Position numbers and translations under genes: made by a program. Positions 17,157 through 25,866 of a stretch of DNA of 64,000 bases are shown piece after piece. The notes under the pieces were generated by a model, which worked only from the letters and a program-made list of their open reading frames with translations, was not told the DNA's origin and made no database searches. The DNA is from JBNNGK01 sp050268245 (lineage in GTDB: Bacteria > Pseudomonadota > Gammaproteobacteria > Enterobacterales > Enterobacteriaceae), in assembly GCF_050268245.1 (NCBI RefSeq), contig NZ_JBNNGK010000003.1, positions 1-64,000 of the forward strand, given 5' to 3'. Every line of letters begins with the position of its first letter. The stretch's first letter is position 1.

Positions 17157-18452
17157 TTAACGTGCAGTTTGGAGTGATAACGTGCTGCGGCGGTAGAGAT
17201 AGAGCGTTGCCAGTAATGCGCACAAGGCGGCAAAACACATCCAATACCCTGGTGACGCTTTATCGCCGGTATATTCAATAAGTGCGGTAGAAATAACCGG
17301 TGTGAAGCCGCCAAAGACTGCAGTTGCCAGACTGTAGGCCAGCGAGAAACCAGCAACCCGAACTTCGGTAGGCATGATTTCTGTTAACGCCGGGATCATG
17401 GCACCGTTATAGAGGCCGTAAATGAAGGACAGCCACAACAGTACGGTCAGCATCATGGAAAAGCTGGGGGCTTCAGCAAGCATGGTAAGCGCGGGATAAG
17501 CAGTGAGTAGCGCCAACAGTGCCATGGTAATCAGCACCGGCTTACGACCAAAACGGTCTGCCAGGGCACCACCTATTGGTAGCCAGAGGAAGTTAGAGAT
17601 GGCTACCAGCAAGGTCACTAACAAACTGTCAGATGCGCTTAACATCAACACCTTTTTACCAAAGGTTGGTGCATACACCGTGATCAGATAAAACGCAGTG
17701 GTCGTCATGGCAACCATTAGCATGCCGGCGATAACCACCTTCCAGTTTGTTAACAGAGTTTTAAACACGTCTCGCATGGCCAGATGGGTGCGGCGGGCGT
17801 TGAACGCCTGTGTTTCTTCGAGTTTGCGGCGAAGGAAAAAGATAAAAGGCACAATCAGGCAGCCGAACAAGAAAGGGATACGCCAGCCCCATTCACGAAT
17901 CGCGCTTTCTTCCATGACCGCATTCAGCGCGAAACCCATCGCTGCCGCCACCATAATAGCCACCTGCTGGCTGCCAGATTGCCAACTGGTATAAAAGCCT
18001 TTGCGACCCGGGGTGGCTATCTCGGCCAGATAAACGGACACGCCCCCGAGCTCAGCTCCGGCTGAGAAACCTTGTAATAAACGGCCCCCCAGCACCAGCA
18101 GCGGAGCCCAAATGCCGATGGTCTGATAGGATGGAATCAGTACAATCAGGAAGGTTCCTGCGGCCATAATCGACAAGGTAACAATCAGTCCTTTGCGTCT
18201 CCCTACTTTATCAATATAGGCTCCCAACACGATGGCGCCGATAGGGCGCATCAGAAACCCAGCGCCAAATACAGCGAAGGTCATCATCAACGAGGCGAAT
18301 TCACTGCTGGCCGGAAAAAAGGTATGTGCGATGTAGGTGGCATAAAAGCCGAACAGAAAAAAATCGAACTGCTCCAAAAAATTGCCAGAAGTAACACGCA
18401 GTATCGCGCCAATTTTTGTCCGATTCGCCATAGGTACGTTAGGTGAATTCAT
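17157..18452 (-). CDS. MFS proton symporter of the citrate/tricarballylate (CitA/TcuC) type
   Basis: The 431-residue protein is a metabolite:H+ symporter of the major facilitator family with about 12 hydrophobic helices. It carries LRVTSGNFLEQFDFFLFGFY near the start, the loop 2-3 signature GAYIDKVGRRKG, and GGRLLQGFSAGAELGGVSVY, all very like CitA and TcuC. A longer in-frame start at 18581 exists, but ATG 18452 has GGAG at good spacing and matches the family's N-terminus. It likely imports citrate, cis-aconitate or tricarballylate across the inner membrane, and forms an operon with the ModA-like gene that follows. Confidence 0.9.
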   Translation of the reverse strand: MNSPNVPMANRTKIGAILRVTSGNFLEQFDFFLFGFYATYIAHTFFPASSEFASLMMTFAVFGAGFLMRPIGAIVLGAYIDKVGRRKGLIVTLSIMAAGTFLIVLIPSYQTIGIWAPLLVLGGRLLQGFSAGAELGGVSVYLAEIATPGRKGFYTSWQSGSQQVAIMVAAAMGFALNAVMEESAIREWGWRIPFLFGCLIVPFIFFLRRKLEETQAFNARRTHLAMRDVFKTLLTNWKVVIAGMLMVAMTTTAFYLITVYAPTFGKKVLMLSASDSLLVTLLVAISNFLWLPIGGALADRFGRKPVLITMALLALLTAYPALTMLAEAPSFSMMLTVLLWLSFIYGLYNGAMIPALTEIMPTEVRVAGFSLAYSLATAVFGGFTPVISTALIEYTGDKASPGYWMCFAALCALLATLYLYRRSTLSLQTAR

Positions 18453-18748
18453 CACTATCTCCAGTTTGCTAATTAACGTTTTTGCTGCGTCAGTTTCTGA
18501 AGACTGGAACAAGAAAATAAAGTAAATAAGCGCAATAAACTGATGAACTGATGCGTTTGATGCATCAATTGGCATTAACAATTATGCAAAACAAGCTGTA
18601 ACGGCTTATTAACAAGCTTGGTGTGTGTAACCGTTCACATAAGCCACTAAAAATGTCATTCACATTTTGTGACCAGCTTCATGTAAGTGGGAATGGTTGC
18701 ACCATGCAAATACGGATAGATAATGCTCAACTCAAACCGGACACTGAT
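18453..18748. other. Upstream region of the MFS carrier
   Basis: About 300 bases holding the carrier's promoter on the minus strand. I see no gene. The junction with the transposase relic lies near its right end. Confidence 0.4.
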
Positions 18749-18935
18749 TTAGGCCGATTGCTGTAGTCGTCGTTGATATGCATCCGGCGATGTGTTCCCT
18801 AGACGGTAATGCCGTCGTTTCAGATGATCAAACCTGTCGAGATAATCGATCACGTCGCTAATATTCTGACTTCGGGTTTCATAATGACGATCGTAAACCC
18901 TTCCCATTTTCAGGCTGCGGAATACGTTGCTTGGC
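18749..18935 (-). pseudogene. IS3-family transposase relic (OrfB C-terminus)
   Basis: The minus strand encodes about 60 residues ending in TAA that read SNVFRSLKMGRVYDRHYE, then VIDYLDRFDHLKRRHYRLGN and SPDAYQ. This is the well-known C-terminal end of IS3-family OrfB (FxSLK...E, then the RxHxxLGxxSPxxY motif). The DDE core and OrfA are missing, so it is a dead fragment. It lies 200 bases from the 3' end of tRNA-Pro, a typical landing area. Confidence 0.85.
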
Positions 18936-19086
18936 GAGCATCAGCCAATAGGACTGAGTGACAGGTGAGTGAGAGAACGGAGTTTTTGATGTTTCCCGTT
19001 AGTCGTCATGGCGAGATATGAAGGGTGGGGTAATCACAAACGCATGCGCATTGGGTTGTTACACATGTTCAGTGTTGTGCATAAAG
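18936..19086. other. Non-coding remainder between IS relic and tRNA-Pro terminator
   Basis: No frame or motif here can be supported; it may be leftover insertion-sequence DNA. Confidence 0.3.
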
Positions 19087-19117
19087 TAAAGGGGCTAACC
19101 TTTCGATTAACCCCTTG
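19087..19117 (-). terminator. Rho-independent terminator of tRNA-Pro
   Basis: Read on the minus strand, AAGGGGTTAA pairs with TTAGCCCCTT and is followed by T-rich sequence, 17 bases beyond the tRNA end. Confidence 0.85.
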
Positions 19118-19133
19118 ACCTATCTGGAATGTT

Positions 19134-19210
19134 TGGTCGGCATGAGAGGATTCGAACCTCCGACCCCCGACACCCCATGACGGTGCGCTACCAAGCTGCG
19201 CTACATGCCG
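19134..19210 (-). tRNA. tRNA-Pro (anticodon GGG)
   Basis: A 77-base cloverleaf on the minus strand with acceptor CGGCATG/CATGCCG, anticodon stem-loop containing ATGGGGT (GGG anticodon), T-arm GGTTCGAATCC and encoded CCA. It closely matches E. coli proL, which also lies next to yejM. Confidence 0.97.
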
Positions 19211-19284
19211 ACGCGTTTTACCAGTCTACCTTTTCCGGCGATTAATGCAAGATGAGCCGATTCGATTGCTTTAGTTTTAAGCAG

Positions 19285-21072
19285 TTAGTTCGCGATAAAG
19301 CGTTTTACATCGGTTAGCACCTGCAACAGCAGGCCAAGCTGGGGTTTCTCATCTTTTATTTCATTATCGTTCTTATCATAGGCACGATAAGTGCCTTTAT
19401 TATCCAGCACGATCGTTTGTGTTGGTGTGGTAATCACCAAAAGATCGCTATTGCCGGTGGCAACCCAATTATTGCGACGTTGTGCGGTAAACAGGTCTTC
19501 GCCTTGCGAATAGTCATTGGCTGCCGTCCTTACGTGCAACAGGCGTTGCATTAACGTACGCATCACATCATTGTGGCTGGTTAGCTTGTTAATGGTTTGC
19601 GCCGGTGTACCCGGCCAATGGATCACCAATGGTACTTGCAATTGCGCGGAGCTAAAGCTGCTACCTGAACCCCAACGGCCTTTCCCGGTATCGTCAAATT
19701 CAACGCCGTGTTCGGCAGTGATCACGACGACGGTGTTTTCCAGCATCCCGCGTTGTTTTAGCGTGGCGAGCACCTTGGCTATTTGTTTATCCACGTCCTG
19801 TGCGCCGCTTCGGTAACGCTGGATAAAATCAGCAGGGACTGGCTGCGTGGTTTCTGCCGTTTCCGGTGTGTGATTGCCACGCAGATTGATATAGGAAAAC
19901 CACGGCATATTATGGCCTTGGTCAGCCAACCAGTGTTGCCATTGCTGCGTGGTGGCCGCATCGCTTTGAATCTGCGCGGGCGGCAGGGTGAAATCACTCA
20001 ATAACGCTTGGCGATAGAGCGGCGCGTTAAAGCCATCGGAAGAGAAAAGACCGAACTGATAACCTTGCGCACCCAGCGCTTTGATAAGCGCAGACGATTT
20101 CCGTGATGCGAGCACCCCGTCCAGATAGGTTGGTGGGATGCCGTAAAACAGGCCAAATAAACTGGTATCGGCGTGGTTACCCGCGCTGTAATGATTGCTA
20201 AAACGCACATTTTCCTGAGCGAAGCGGGTGAGGGCAGGCATGTCTTGCGCCATATCCTGGCTGCGGACGCCATCCACCACGATCATCAGCAAATTATAAC
20301 CGCTGCCTTTATCACGGTAACTGAGATCGCTCAGTGGATACTCTACCGCGGCGGCGGCTGGGTTGCCCTGCTGCATCAAGCGGCGCTCATATTCTTGTGG
20401 ATCGAGCAGGCCGTGTTTTTCCAAGAATTTACGCGCAGTCATTGGATAGGAGAGCGGCAGGTTAGCGCGCTGCATGGTAATTGGGCGATAGAAGTTGGCA
20501 TCAGCCCAGATGTAAATCAGGTGCGAGGCGAAGAATGACACCATAAACAGTGCCGCAAGCGGCTTGCCGAAGCTGCGCCGGTTCAGGCTGCGCAATTTTT
20601 GCCAACTCCAGGTGGCGAACAGCATCTCCACCAAGAACAGTACCGGCACACTGATAAACATCAGTTGCCAATCGCGCGCCAGCTCACTTTGATCAGGGTT
20701 GACCACCAGCTCCCAAACCACCGGATTCAGGTGGAGGTGGAAGCGGGTAAACACTTCGCTGTCGACTAATAATAGCGTTAGTGCGGCGGTGGCCAGCGCG
20801 GCAGAAATAAAACGCAATAGCCGTTGCGACATCACCACAAAGGTGAGGGGGAAAATAATCAGTAAATAGCCAGCAAAGACGAGGAAACTGAAATGCCCTA
20901 ACAGGCTGACCAGCGCATATACGCGCCCCAGCAGCGAGGCAGGCCAGTCGGCGACAAACAGATAGCGGCTGCCCAACCCGAGGCTAAGCAGGATGTTGAA
21001 CAAGGCGAACCAATGCCCCCAGCTGATCATCTGGGAGACTTTTTCACGATAACGCTGTCGGTTTGTCACCAT
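19285..21072 (-). CDS. yejM: Inner-membrane sulfatase-like LPS regulator YejM (PbgA/LapC)
   Basis: YejM senses periplasmic-leaflet LPS and restrains LapB-FtsH proteolysis of LpxC, so it sets lipid A synthesis. The 595-residue product has five hydrophobic helices in its first 190 residues and a periplasmic alkaline-phosphatase/sulfatase-fold domain beginning around residue 245 (NLLMIVVDGVRSQDM), with ITAEHGVEFDD further on. Its length is typical. The gene follows yejL after 9 bases in one operon and ends upstream of tRNA-Pro, as in E. coli. Confidence 0.96.
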   Translation of the reverse strand: MVTNRQRYREKVSQMISWGHWFALFNILLSLGLGSRYLFVADWPASLLGRVYALVSLLGHFSFLVFAGYLLIIFPLTFVVMSQRLLRFISAALATAALTLLLVDSEVFTRFHLHLNPVVWELVVNPDQSELARDWQLMFISVPVLFLVEMLFATWSWQKLRSLNRRSFGKPLAALFMVSFFASHLIYIWADANFYRPITMQRANLPLSYPMTARKFLEKHGLLDPQEYERRLMQQGNPAAAAVEYPLSDLSYRDKGSGYNLLMIVVDGVRSQDMAQDMPALTRFAQENVRFSNHYSAGNHADTSLFGLFYGIPPTYLDGVLASRKSSALIKALGAQGYQFGLFSSDGFNAPLYRQALLSDFTLPPAQIQSDAATTQQWQHWLADQGHNMPWFSYINLRGNHTPETAETTQPVPADFIQRYRSGAQDVDKQIAKVLATLKQRGMLENTVVVITAEHGVEFDDTGKGRWGSGSSFSSAQLQVPLVIHWPGTPAQTINKLTSHNDVMRTLMQRLLHVRTAANDYSQGEDLFTAQRRNNWVATGNSDLLVITTPTQTIVLDNKGTYRAYDKNDNEIKDEKPQLGLLLQVLTDVKRFIAN

Positions 21073-21081
21073 AAATAAGAA

Positions 21082-21309
21082 TTAATGCGCTTTGTCTTCA
21101 CGGATAGAAGCCTGGAGGGCTTCAGCAAACGATCTGGCCAACGTCTGCCGCTGTGCAGGCGATACGCTGGTATTGATCAAATTGGTTACCATGTTGCCCA
21201 ATACCATCAAAGAAAGATCGGTGGGAGTATGGTGTTTTTCCAGTACGTTGACCAGCTCAGAGAGCAGTTGTTCAACATGTTCGTCACTGTAACGGGATGA
21301 TTGTGGCAT
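21082..21309 (-). CDS. yejL: YejL, UPF0352 family protein
   Basis: A 75-residue helical protein of the UPF0352 family, function unknown. The text SSRYSDEHVEQLLSELVNVL and DLSLMVLGNMVTNLINTS is near-identical to E. coli YejL. I use ATG 21309 (MPQSSRYS), which matches the family, rather than an in-frame start at 21333. It is divergent from yejK and heads the yejL-yejM unit. Confidence 0.95.
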   Translation of the reverse strand: MPQSSRYSDEHVEQLLSELVNVLEKHHTPTDLSLMVLGNMVTNLINTSVSPAQRQTLARSFAEALQASIREDKAH

Positions 21310-21468
21310 AAAGTTGAGCTCAAAACCTGACAAAGTCCCCTATCTTACCGTATAGGGCCGTGATTTTCCGCTCTAATTTTTTGCTGCCTGCGAATGATGC
21401 CTATCTTTCAATTGCAGCTCGTGTGCTTCGGTGTTTGAATACGCGCTCAAAGAACAGGAGGATTTATC

Positions 21469-22476
21469 ATGAGTCTGGATATTGACCAGATCGCACTGCA
21501 CCAGTTGGTAAAACGCGACGAACAAACGCTGGATGTGGTGTTGCGCGACTCCCTGCTTCCTACCAATGCGGCGGTGGAAGAGATGATGGCGGAGCTGCAT
21601 CGCGTTTACAGCGCCAAAAGCAAAGCTTACGGCCTGTTCAATGAAGAGAGCGAACTGGCACAGGCGCTGAAAACCTGTCGCAAGGGTGATGAAGATTTTC
21701 TGGCATTCAGCCGTGCGGCCACCGGCCGTCTGCGTGATGAGCTGGCTAAATATCCGTTTGCCGAGAGTGGCGTTGTGTTGTTCGGGCAGTATCGCTATTT
21801 GGCGGTGGAGTACTTGCTGATTGCGGTCTTAAATAGCTGCAACAGCATGCGTGTCAATGAAGAGTTGGACATTAGCACCACGCATTATCTGGATATTAAT
21901 CATGCGGATATTGTTGCGCGTGTCGATCTGACCGAATGGGAAACCAATCCCGAATCCACCCGTTACTTGACCTTCCTCAAAGGGCGTGTGGGCCGTAAGG
22001 TTTCGGATTTCTTTATGGATTTCCTGGCTGCGGCCGAAGGGCTGGATACCAAAGCGCAAAACCGGGGTTTGCTCCAGGCGGTGGACGATTACTGTGCGGA
22101 TGCGCAACTGGATAAAAACGAGCGTCAGAGCGTGCGTCAGCAGGTGTACAGCTACTGTAATGAGCAGTTGCAGGCGGGAGAGGAGATCGAACTCCAAGCG
22201 TTGTCGGCAGAAATCGCGCCCGCCGGGGATAAAGATTTCCTACAGTTCTCTAGCGAGCAGGGTTATGAGCTGGAAGACAGCTTCCCGGCCGATCGCAGTA
22301 CGTTGCGTCAGTTGACCAAGTTTTCTGGTAGCGGCGGCGGCATAAGCCTCAATTTTGATGCGATGCTGTTAGGGGAGCGTATTTTTTGGGATGCGGCAAC
22401 GGATACCTTGACCATCAAGGGCACACCACCGAATCTGCGTGACCAGTTACAGCGCCGGCTGAACGGTGGCAAATAG
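21469..22476 (+). CDS. yejK: Nucleoid-associated protein NdpA (YejK)
   Basis: YejK is a 37-kDa nucleoid-associated protein reported to bind DNA and to interact with topoisomerase IV in E. coli. The 335-residue product has the NdpA family features: an N-terminal MSLDIDQIALHQLVKRDE, then AVEYLLIAVLNSCNSMRVNE, DINHADIVARVDLTEW, and FLKGRVGRKVSDFFMDF. An AGGAGG site precedes the ATG with good spacing. It is transcribed divergently from yejL and converges on rplY, sharing a bidirectional terminator. Confidence 0.96.
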   Translation: MSLDIDQIALHQLVKRDEQTLDVVLRDSLLPTNAAVEEMMAELHRVYSAKSKAYGLFNEESELAQALKTCRKGDEDFLAFSRAATGRLRDELAKYPFAESGVVLFGQYRYLAVEYLLIAVLNSCNSMRVNEELDISTTHYLDINHADIVARVDLTEWETNPESTRYLTFLKGRVGRKVSDFFMDFLAAAEGLDTKAQNRGLLQAVDDYCADAQLDKNERQSVRQQVYSYCNEQLQAGEEIELQALSAEIAPAGDKDFLQFSSEQGYELEDSFPADRSTLRQLTKFSGSGGGISLNFDAMLLGERIFWDAATDTLTIKGTPPNLRDQLQRRLNGGK

Positions 22477-22497
22477 CGTTGTTGGATCGCAGATAAT

Positions 22498-22525
22498 AAA
22501 AAACGCCGCATTTGCGGCGTTTTTT
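22498..22525. terminator. Bidirectional terminator between yejK and rplY
   Basis: A-run, ACGCCGCA / TGCGGCGT stem with a TT loop, T-run: it works in both directions and serves the convergent yejK and rplY. Confidence 0.9.
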
Positions 22526-22567
22526 ACTTCGGCGTCCCGAAATACTAAAGCTCGATACGTTGTGCGA

Positions 22568-22852
22568 TTAAACGCGAACGAAGTCGATGTGGGTCAATTT
22601 AGGCTTGAAAGCGTGACGCTGTACAGCCTGAATTTTCACTTTAGTTTCTTTGCCGTCGATAACCAGAACGATAGCATCATCGTAGAAATCTGGTTTGATT
22701 TCCATGTTCTTCACAGAATCATGGTCTAATTCGATAGCGATTGCAGCTTCTTTGCCACCATAGATGATAGCTGGGAATTTGTTTGCTGCACGCAGGCGGC
22801 GGCTCGCACCCTTACCCTGCTCTTTACGTACTTCTGCATTAATAGTGTACAT
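22568..22852 (-). CDS. rplY: 50S ribosomal protein L25
   Basis: L25 binds loop E of 5S rRNA in the large subunit. The 94-residue product is the short, single-domain enterobacterial form: YTINAEVRKEQGKGASRRLR at the start, FPAIIYGG next, and KLTHIDFVRV at the end. It stands as a single-gene unit. Upstream of the ATG there is no canonical Shine-Dalgarno, only TTAAGAGAAAACGCA, which agrees with the atypical start region described for rplY of E. coli and relatives, where L25 represses its own translation. Confidence 0.98.
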   Translation of the reverse strand: MYTINAEVRKEQGKGASRRLRAANKFPAIIYGGKEAAIAIELDHDSVKNMEIKPDFYDDAIVLVIDGKETKVKIQAVQRHAFKPKLTHIDFVRV

Positions 22853-22930
22853 TGCGTTTTCTCTTAAAAGAAAATTTACTCTGCTACAGGCGACCCAGTA
22901 ACAGATTCGATATATCCGTGATACTTGCGT
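22853..22930 (-). promoter_or_regulatory. Probable rplY leader with atypical ribosome binding site
   Basis: The leader contains CTGTTACTGGGTCGCC..., a GCAGAGTAAA stretch, and a purine-rich but non-canonical SD. Known work on E. coli rplY describes autogenous control through conserved elements of this leader. Assignment here is by position and by the missing SD. Confidence 0.45.
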
Positions 22931-23025
22931 TTATCCGGGGCGAACCCAAGTAAAGCGCGCGGCATTTTAACGGAAAGCCGCAAGCGGAGCAACGAAAACC
23001 TACCCGTTTGGCGGGGCGATGGCGG

Positions 23026-24783
23026 TCAACGTAATTCGTTGGCGCGGCGAAAGCGCCCCTGATAATCAAAAATTTTTTCACGTATCTGCCAAAACTGGCC
23101 GCGCTTGCGTGCGACGACAAAATCCGGGTGGCGCAACAAGGTTTGCTGCTTAAGAATATCGGCGGCCTGTTGCCAGTGAAAGGGAACGCCAGGTGCGCGC
23201 TGATGTGGGCGCAGGAACAGCATCTCAAACGCTTTACGCTGTGCCGGCGTCTGTAGGCGGAAACGTTCGCTGGTGCAGGTGCCGTCTTCATCGTAGTAGG
23301 TGGCTTTCAGCCATTCGCCTTTGTCATCACGACCGCTGTCCAGCGTCATTCCGCCGCAGCGCAGCACCAGCGCGTCTTTTAGTTTCAGCGCGGCTTTCAG
23401 CATATCATCGGGATCGACCAGGATTTCCTGACACTGATGGCAGCGGCGGGCGGCGATGTCATTTTCTGCCCCACAGTGTGGGCAACTTTTAAAGCGGAAG
23501 CGATAATCACATTGTTCGCGGTTGCCGTCGTCGTCTTCTAACCAACCCTGACAGCGGCGGCCGTAATGCTCGATAATGTCGCCACTTTCGGTACATTTCC
23601 CCCAGAATAAGTTAGCGAAACCGCAGCCGGGGCAGAACACCTGAACCGGTTGGCTATCGCCGTGCGGCTTGCGTTTGCCCACTTCCGGGGTGAATAGGTC
23701 ATGTGGGTTACCTGCGTAATCGAGGATCAGGCAATCTTGCTTTTCCGGCGCCAGGCGCAGCCCGCGCCCAACGATTTGCTGGTACAGACTGACCGATTCG
23801 GTTGGCCGCAAAATTGCAATGAGATCGACATGTGGCGCGTCAAAACCGGTGGTCAGCACCGCCACATTGACCAGATAACGTAATTGTTGCTGCTTAAATG
23901 CGCTAATCAGCGCATCACGTTCTGCTGGCGGCGTCTCCGCGCTGACCAACGCCGCTTCGCCTAATGGCAGCAAACGGTGGATTTCGCGCGCATGTTCAAC
24001 GGTAGAGGCAAAAATCATCACCCCTTTGCGCGTTTGGGCATATTCCACAATCTGACTGATGATGTGCGGTGTGATGCGATTTTGCTGTTTCAATTCACGG
24101 TTTAAGTCGGCTTCGCTGAATAAACCGTGACTGTTGGCCTGCAATCGGCTGAAATCATACTGAACGATCGGCATATCGAGCCGCTCAGGTGGTACCAGAT
24201 AGCCGTTTTTGATCATGTAACGCAGCGGCAACTCGTAGATGCAGTCGCGGAATAGGCTGCTGGCATCACCCCGGACGAAACCATGATAGTGAAACTGATA
24301 GATCCAGCCTTTACCCAAGCGATAAGGCGTTGCGGTTAGCCCGAGCAGGCGCAGTTGCGAGTTACTTTTTTGCAAATGTTGAATAATTTGCTGATATTGG
24401 CTGTCATCGTCATCACTAATGCGGTGGCATTCATCAATAATCAACAGCGAAAACGCACCGTCAAACAGCGGCAGGTTACGTGCAACCGATTGAACGCTGC
24501 CGAACACCACTTTGCCGGTACTGTGCTTTTGTTGCAAACCGGCGGCGAAAATATCCGCTTCCAAGCCGTAGGCACAATACTTGGCGTGGTTTTGGGCGAC
24601 CAGTTCTTTGACATGCGCTAACACCAGCACTCGCCCACGGGCACGTTTTGCCAGCTCGGCGATCACCAAACTTTTTCCCGCGCCGGTTGGCAGTACAATC
24701 AGGGCCGGTTCCGGGTGCTGACGGAAATGTTTGATGGTGGCGTCGACCGCCTCCAATTGATAGGGGCGTAGGGTAAATGCCAT
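23026..24783 (-). CDS. radD: ATP-dependent repair helicase-like protein RadD (YejH)
   Basis: RadD is a superfamily 2 DNA-dependent ATPase that helps recombinational repair with RecA and SSB. The 585-residue product has Walker A PTGAGKS near residue 32, the DEAD-box variant DECH (IIDECHR), motif III TAT (GLTATPYR), motif VI QIVGRGLR, and a cysteine-rich zinc region in the second half (CPGC, CPHC, CHQC). It is divergent from rsuA across a 335-base gap, the arrangement found in E. coli. Confidence 0.95.
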   Translation of the reverse strand: MAFTLRPYQLEAVDATIKHFRQHPEPALIVLPTGAGKSLVIAELAKRARGRVLVLAHVKELVAQNHAKYCAYGLEADIFAAGLQQKHSTGKVVFGSVQSVARNLPLFDGAFSLLIIDECHRISDDDDSQYQQIIQHLQKSNSQLRLLGLTATPYRLGKGWIYQFHYHGFVRGDASSLFRDCIYELPLRYMIKNGYLVPPERLDMPIVQYDFSRLQANSHGLFSEADLNRELKQQNRITPHIISQIVEYAQTRKGVMIFASTVEHAREIHRLLPLGEAALVSAETPPAERDALISAFKQQQLRYLVNVAVLTTGFDAPHVDLIAILRPTESVSLYQQIVGRGLRLAPEKQDCLILDYAGNPHDLFTPEVGKRKPHGDSQPVQVFCPGCGFANLFWGKCTESGDIIEHYGRRCQGWLEDDDGNREQCDYRFRFKSCPHCGAENDIAARRCHQCQEILVDPDDMLKAALKLKDALVLRCGGMTLDSGRDDKGEWLKATYYDEDGTCTSERFRLQTPAQRKAFEMLFLRPHQRAPGVPFHWQQAADILKQQTLLRHPDFVVARKRGQFWQIREKIFDYQGRFRRANELR

Positions 24784-25118
24784 GTGCTAACGTCTCTGGC
24801 CGTAAAAATTTTGCCTATATTACCGTTTGCCCGCCAGGGTTGCGACCCGCTGCCACCTTGTCTTACTTGAGCAGCGGCGTGTCTTTCTTCACGGGCTGGC
24901 TTATGTATCCTCGCGGCAGCGTTAAACCGATCGGTCATGCTGATGCAACGTAACGGCTTTTATGTATATAATTGTCAGACAGCAATCGCTGTTTCCCCAC
25001 GCGATTTTACTGATTTATCCTCTCCGAACCGGCCTTTTGCACCTGGTGCAACGGTGGGACGTCATATTTTAGCAATACGATCGAAACGATCTTAACAACG
25101 ACAGGCAAAGCAGACTCA
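24784..25118. promoter_or_regulatory. Divergent promoter region of radD and rsuA
   Basis: This 335-base gap must hold both promoters. A TTTATGTATATAAT stretch near 24958-24971 offers a plausible -10 element for one of them. Nothing else is supported. Confidence 0.35.
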
Positions 25119-25832
25119 ATGCGACTGGACAAGTTTTTATCTCAGCAGTTAGGTATCAGCCGTGCGCTGGTGGCGCGTGAACTCCGTGCGAAACGCGTCG
25201 CCGTGGACGGTGAAGTGGTGAAGAGCGGGGCGCTGAAATTGACCCCGGAAATGGCAGTGACGTTTGACGGTAATGTGATCGCCCAAATCAACGGACCGCG
25301 TTACTTCATGCTCAACAAGCCGCAAGGGTATGTCTGCTCTACTGACGATCCCGATCATCCGACCGTGCTGTATTTTCTCGATGAACCAGTGGCTTACAAG
25401 CTACACGCTGCTGGGCGCCTCGACATTGACACCACCGGTCTGGTGTTGATGACCGATGATGGCCAGTGGTCGCACCGTGTCACCTCGCCGAAACACCATT
25501 GTGAGAAAACCTATTTGGTTACGCTGGAGCAACCGTTGGCCGAAGACACCGCCCAGCGCTTTGCCGAGGGGGTACAACTGCATAATGAAAAGGATCTCAC
25601 CCGTCCGGCGCAGTTGGAACAGCTTGAAGAAACTGTGGTGCGATTGACCATCAGTGAAGGGCGCTATCATCAGGTAAAACGCATGTTCGCGGCGGTTGGT
25701 AATCGGGTGATTGAATTGCATCGCGAGCGCATTGGTGCGATCGCGATGGACGATGATTTGGCACCGGGCGAATACCGTCCGCTGACCGAAGACGAGATCG
25801 CCAGCGTGGGTGCGCCACATTTACAAGATTGA
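25119..25832 (+). CDS. rsuA: 16S rRNA pseudouridine-516 synthase RsuA
   Basis: RsuA converts U516 of 16S rRNA to pseudouridine during small-subunit assembly. The 237-residue product has an N-terminal S4 RNA-binding domain (MRLDKFLSQQLGISRALVAR, about 1-60) and a catalytic domain with GRLDIDTTGLVLMTDDG, in which the catalytic aspartate is residue 102, the same number as in E. coli. EGRYHQVKRM follows near residue 184. It ends 34 bases before bcr. Confidence 0.97.
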   Translation: MRLDKFLSQQLGISRALVARELRAKRVAVDGEVVKSGALKLTPEMAVTFDGNVIAQINGPRYFMLNKPQGYVCSTDDPDHPTVLYFLDEPVAYKLHAAGRLDIDTTGLVLMTDDGQWSHRVTSPKHHCEKTYLVTLEQPLAEDTAQRFAEGVQLHNEKDLTRPAQLEQLEETVVRLTISEGRYHQVKRMFAAVGNRVIELHRERIGAIAMDDDLAPGEYRPLTEDEIASVGAPHLQD

Positions 25833-25866
25833 TTAACCATTGCGGCTAACGAAGGAGTCGTTACAC

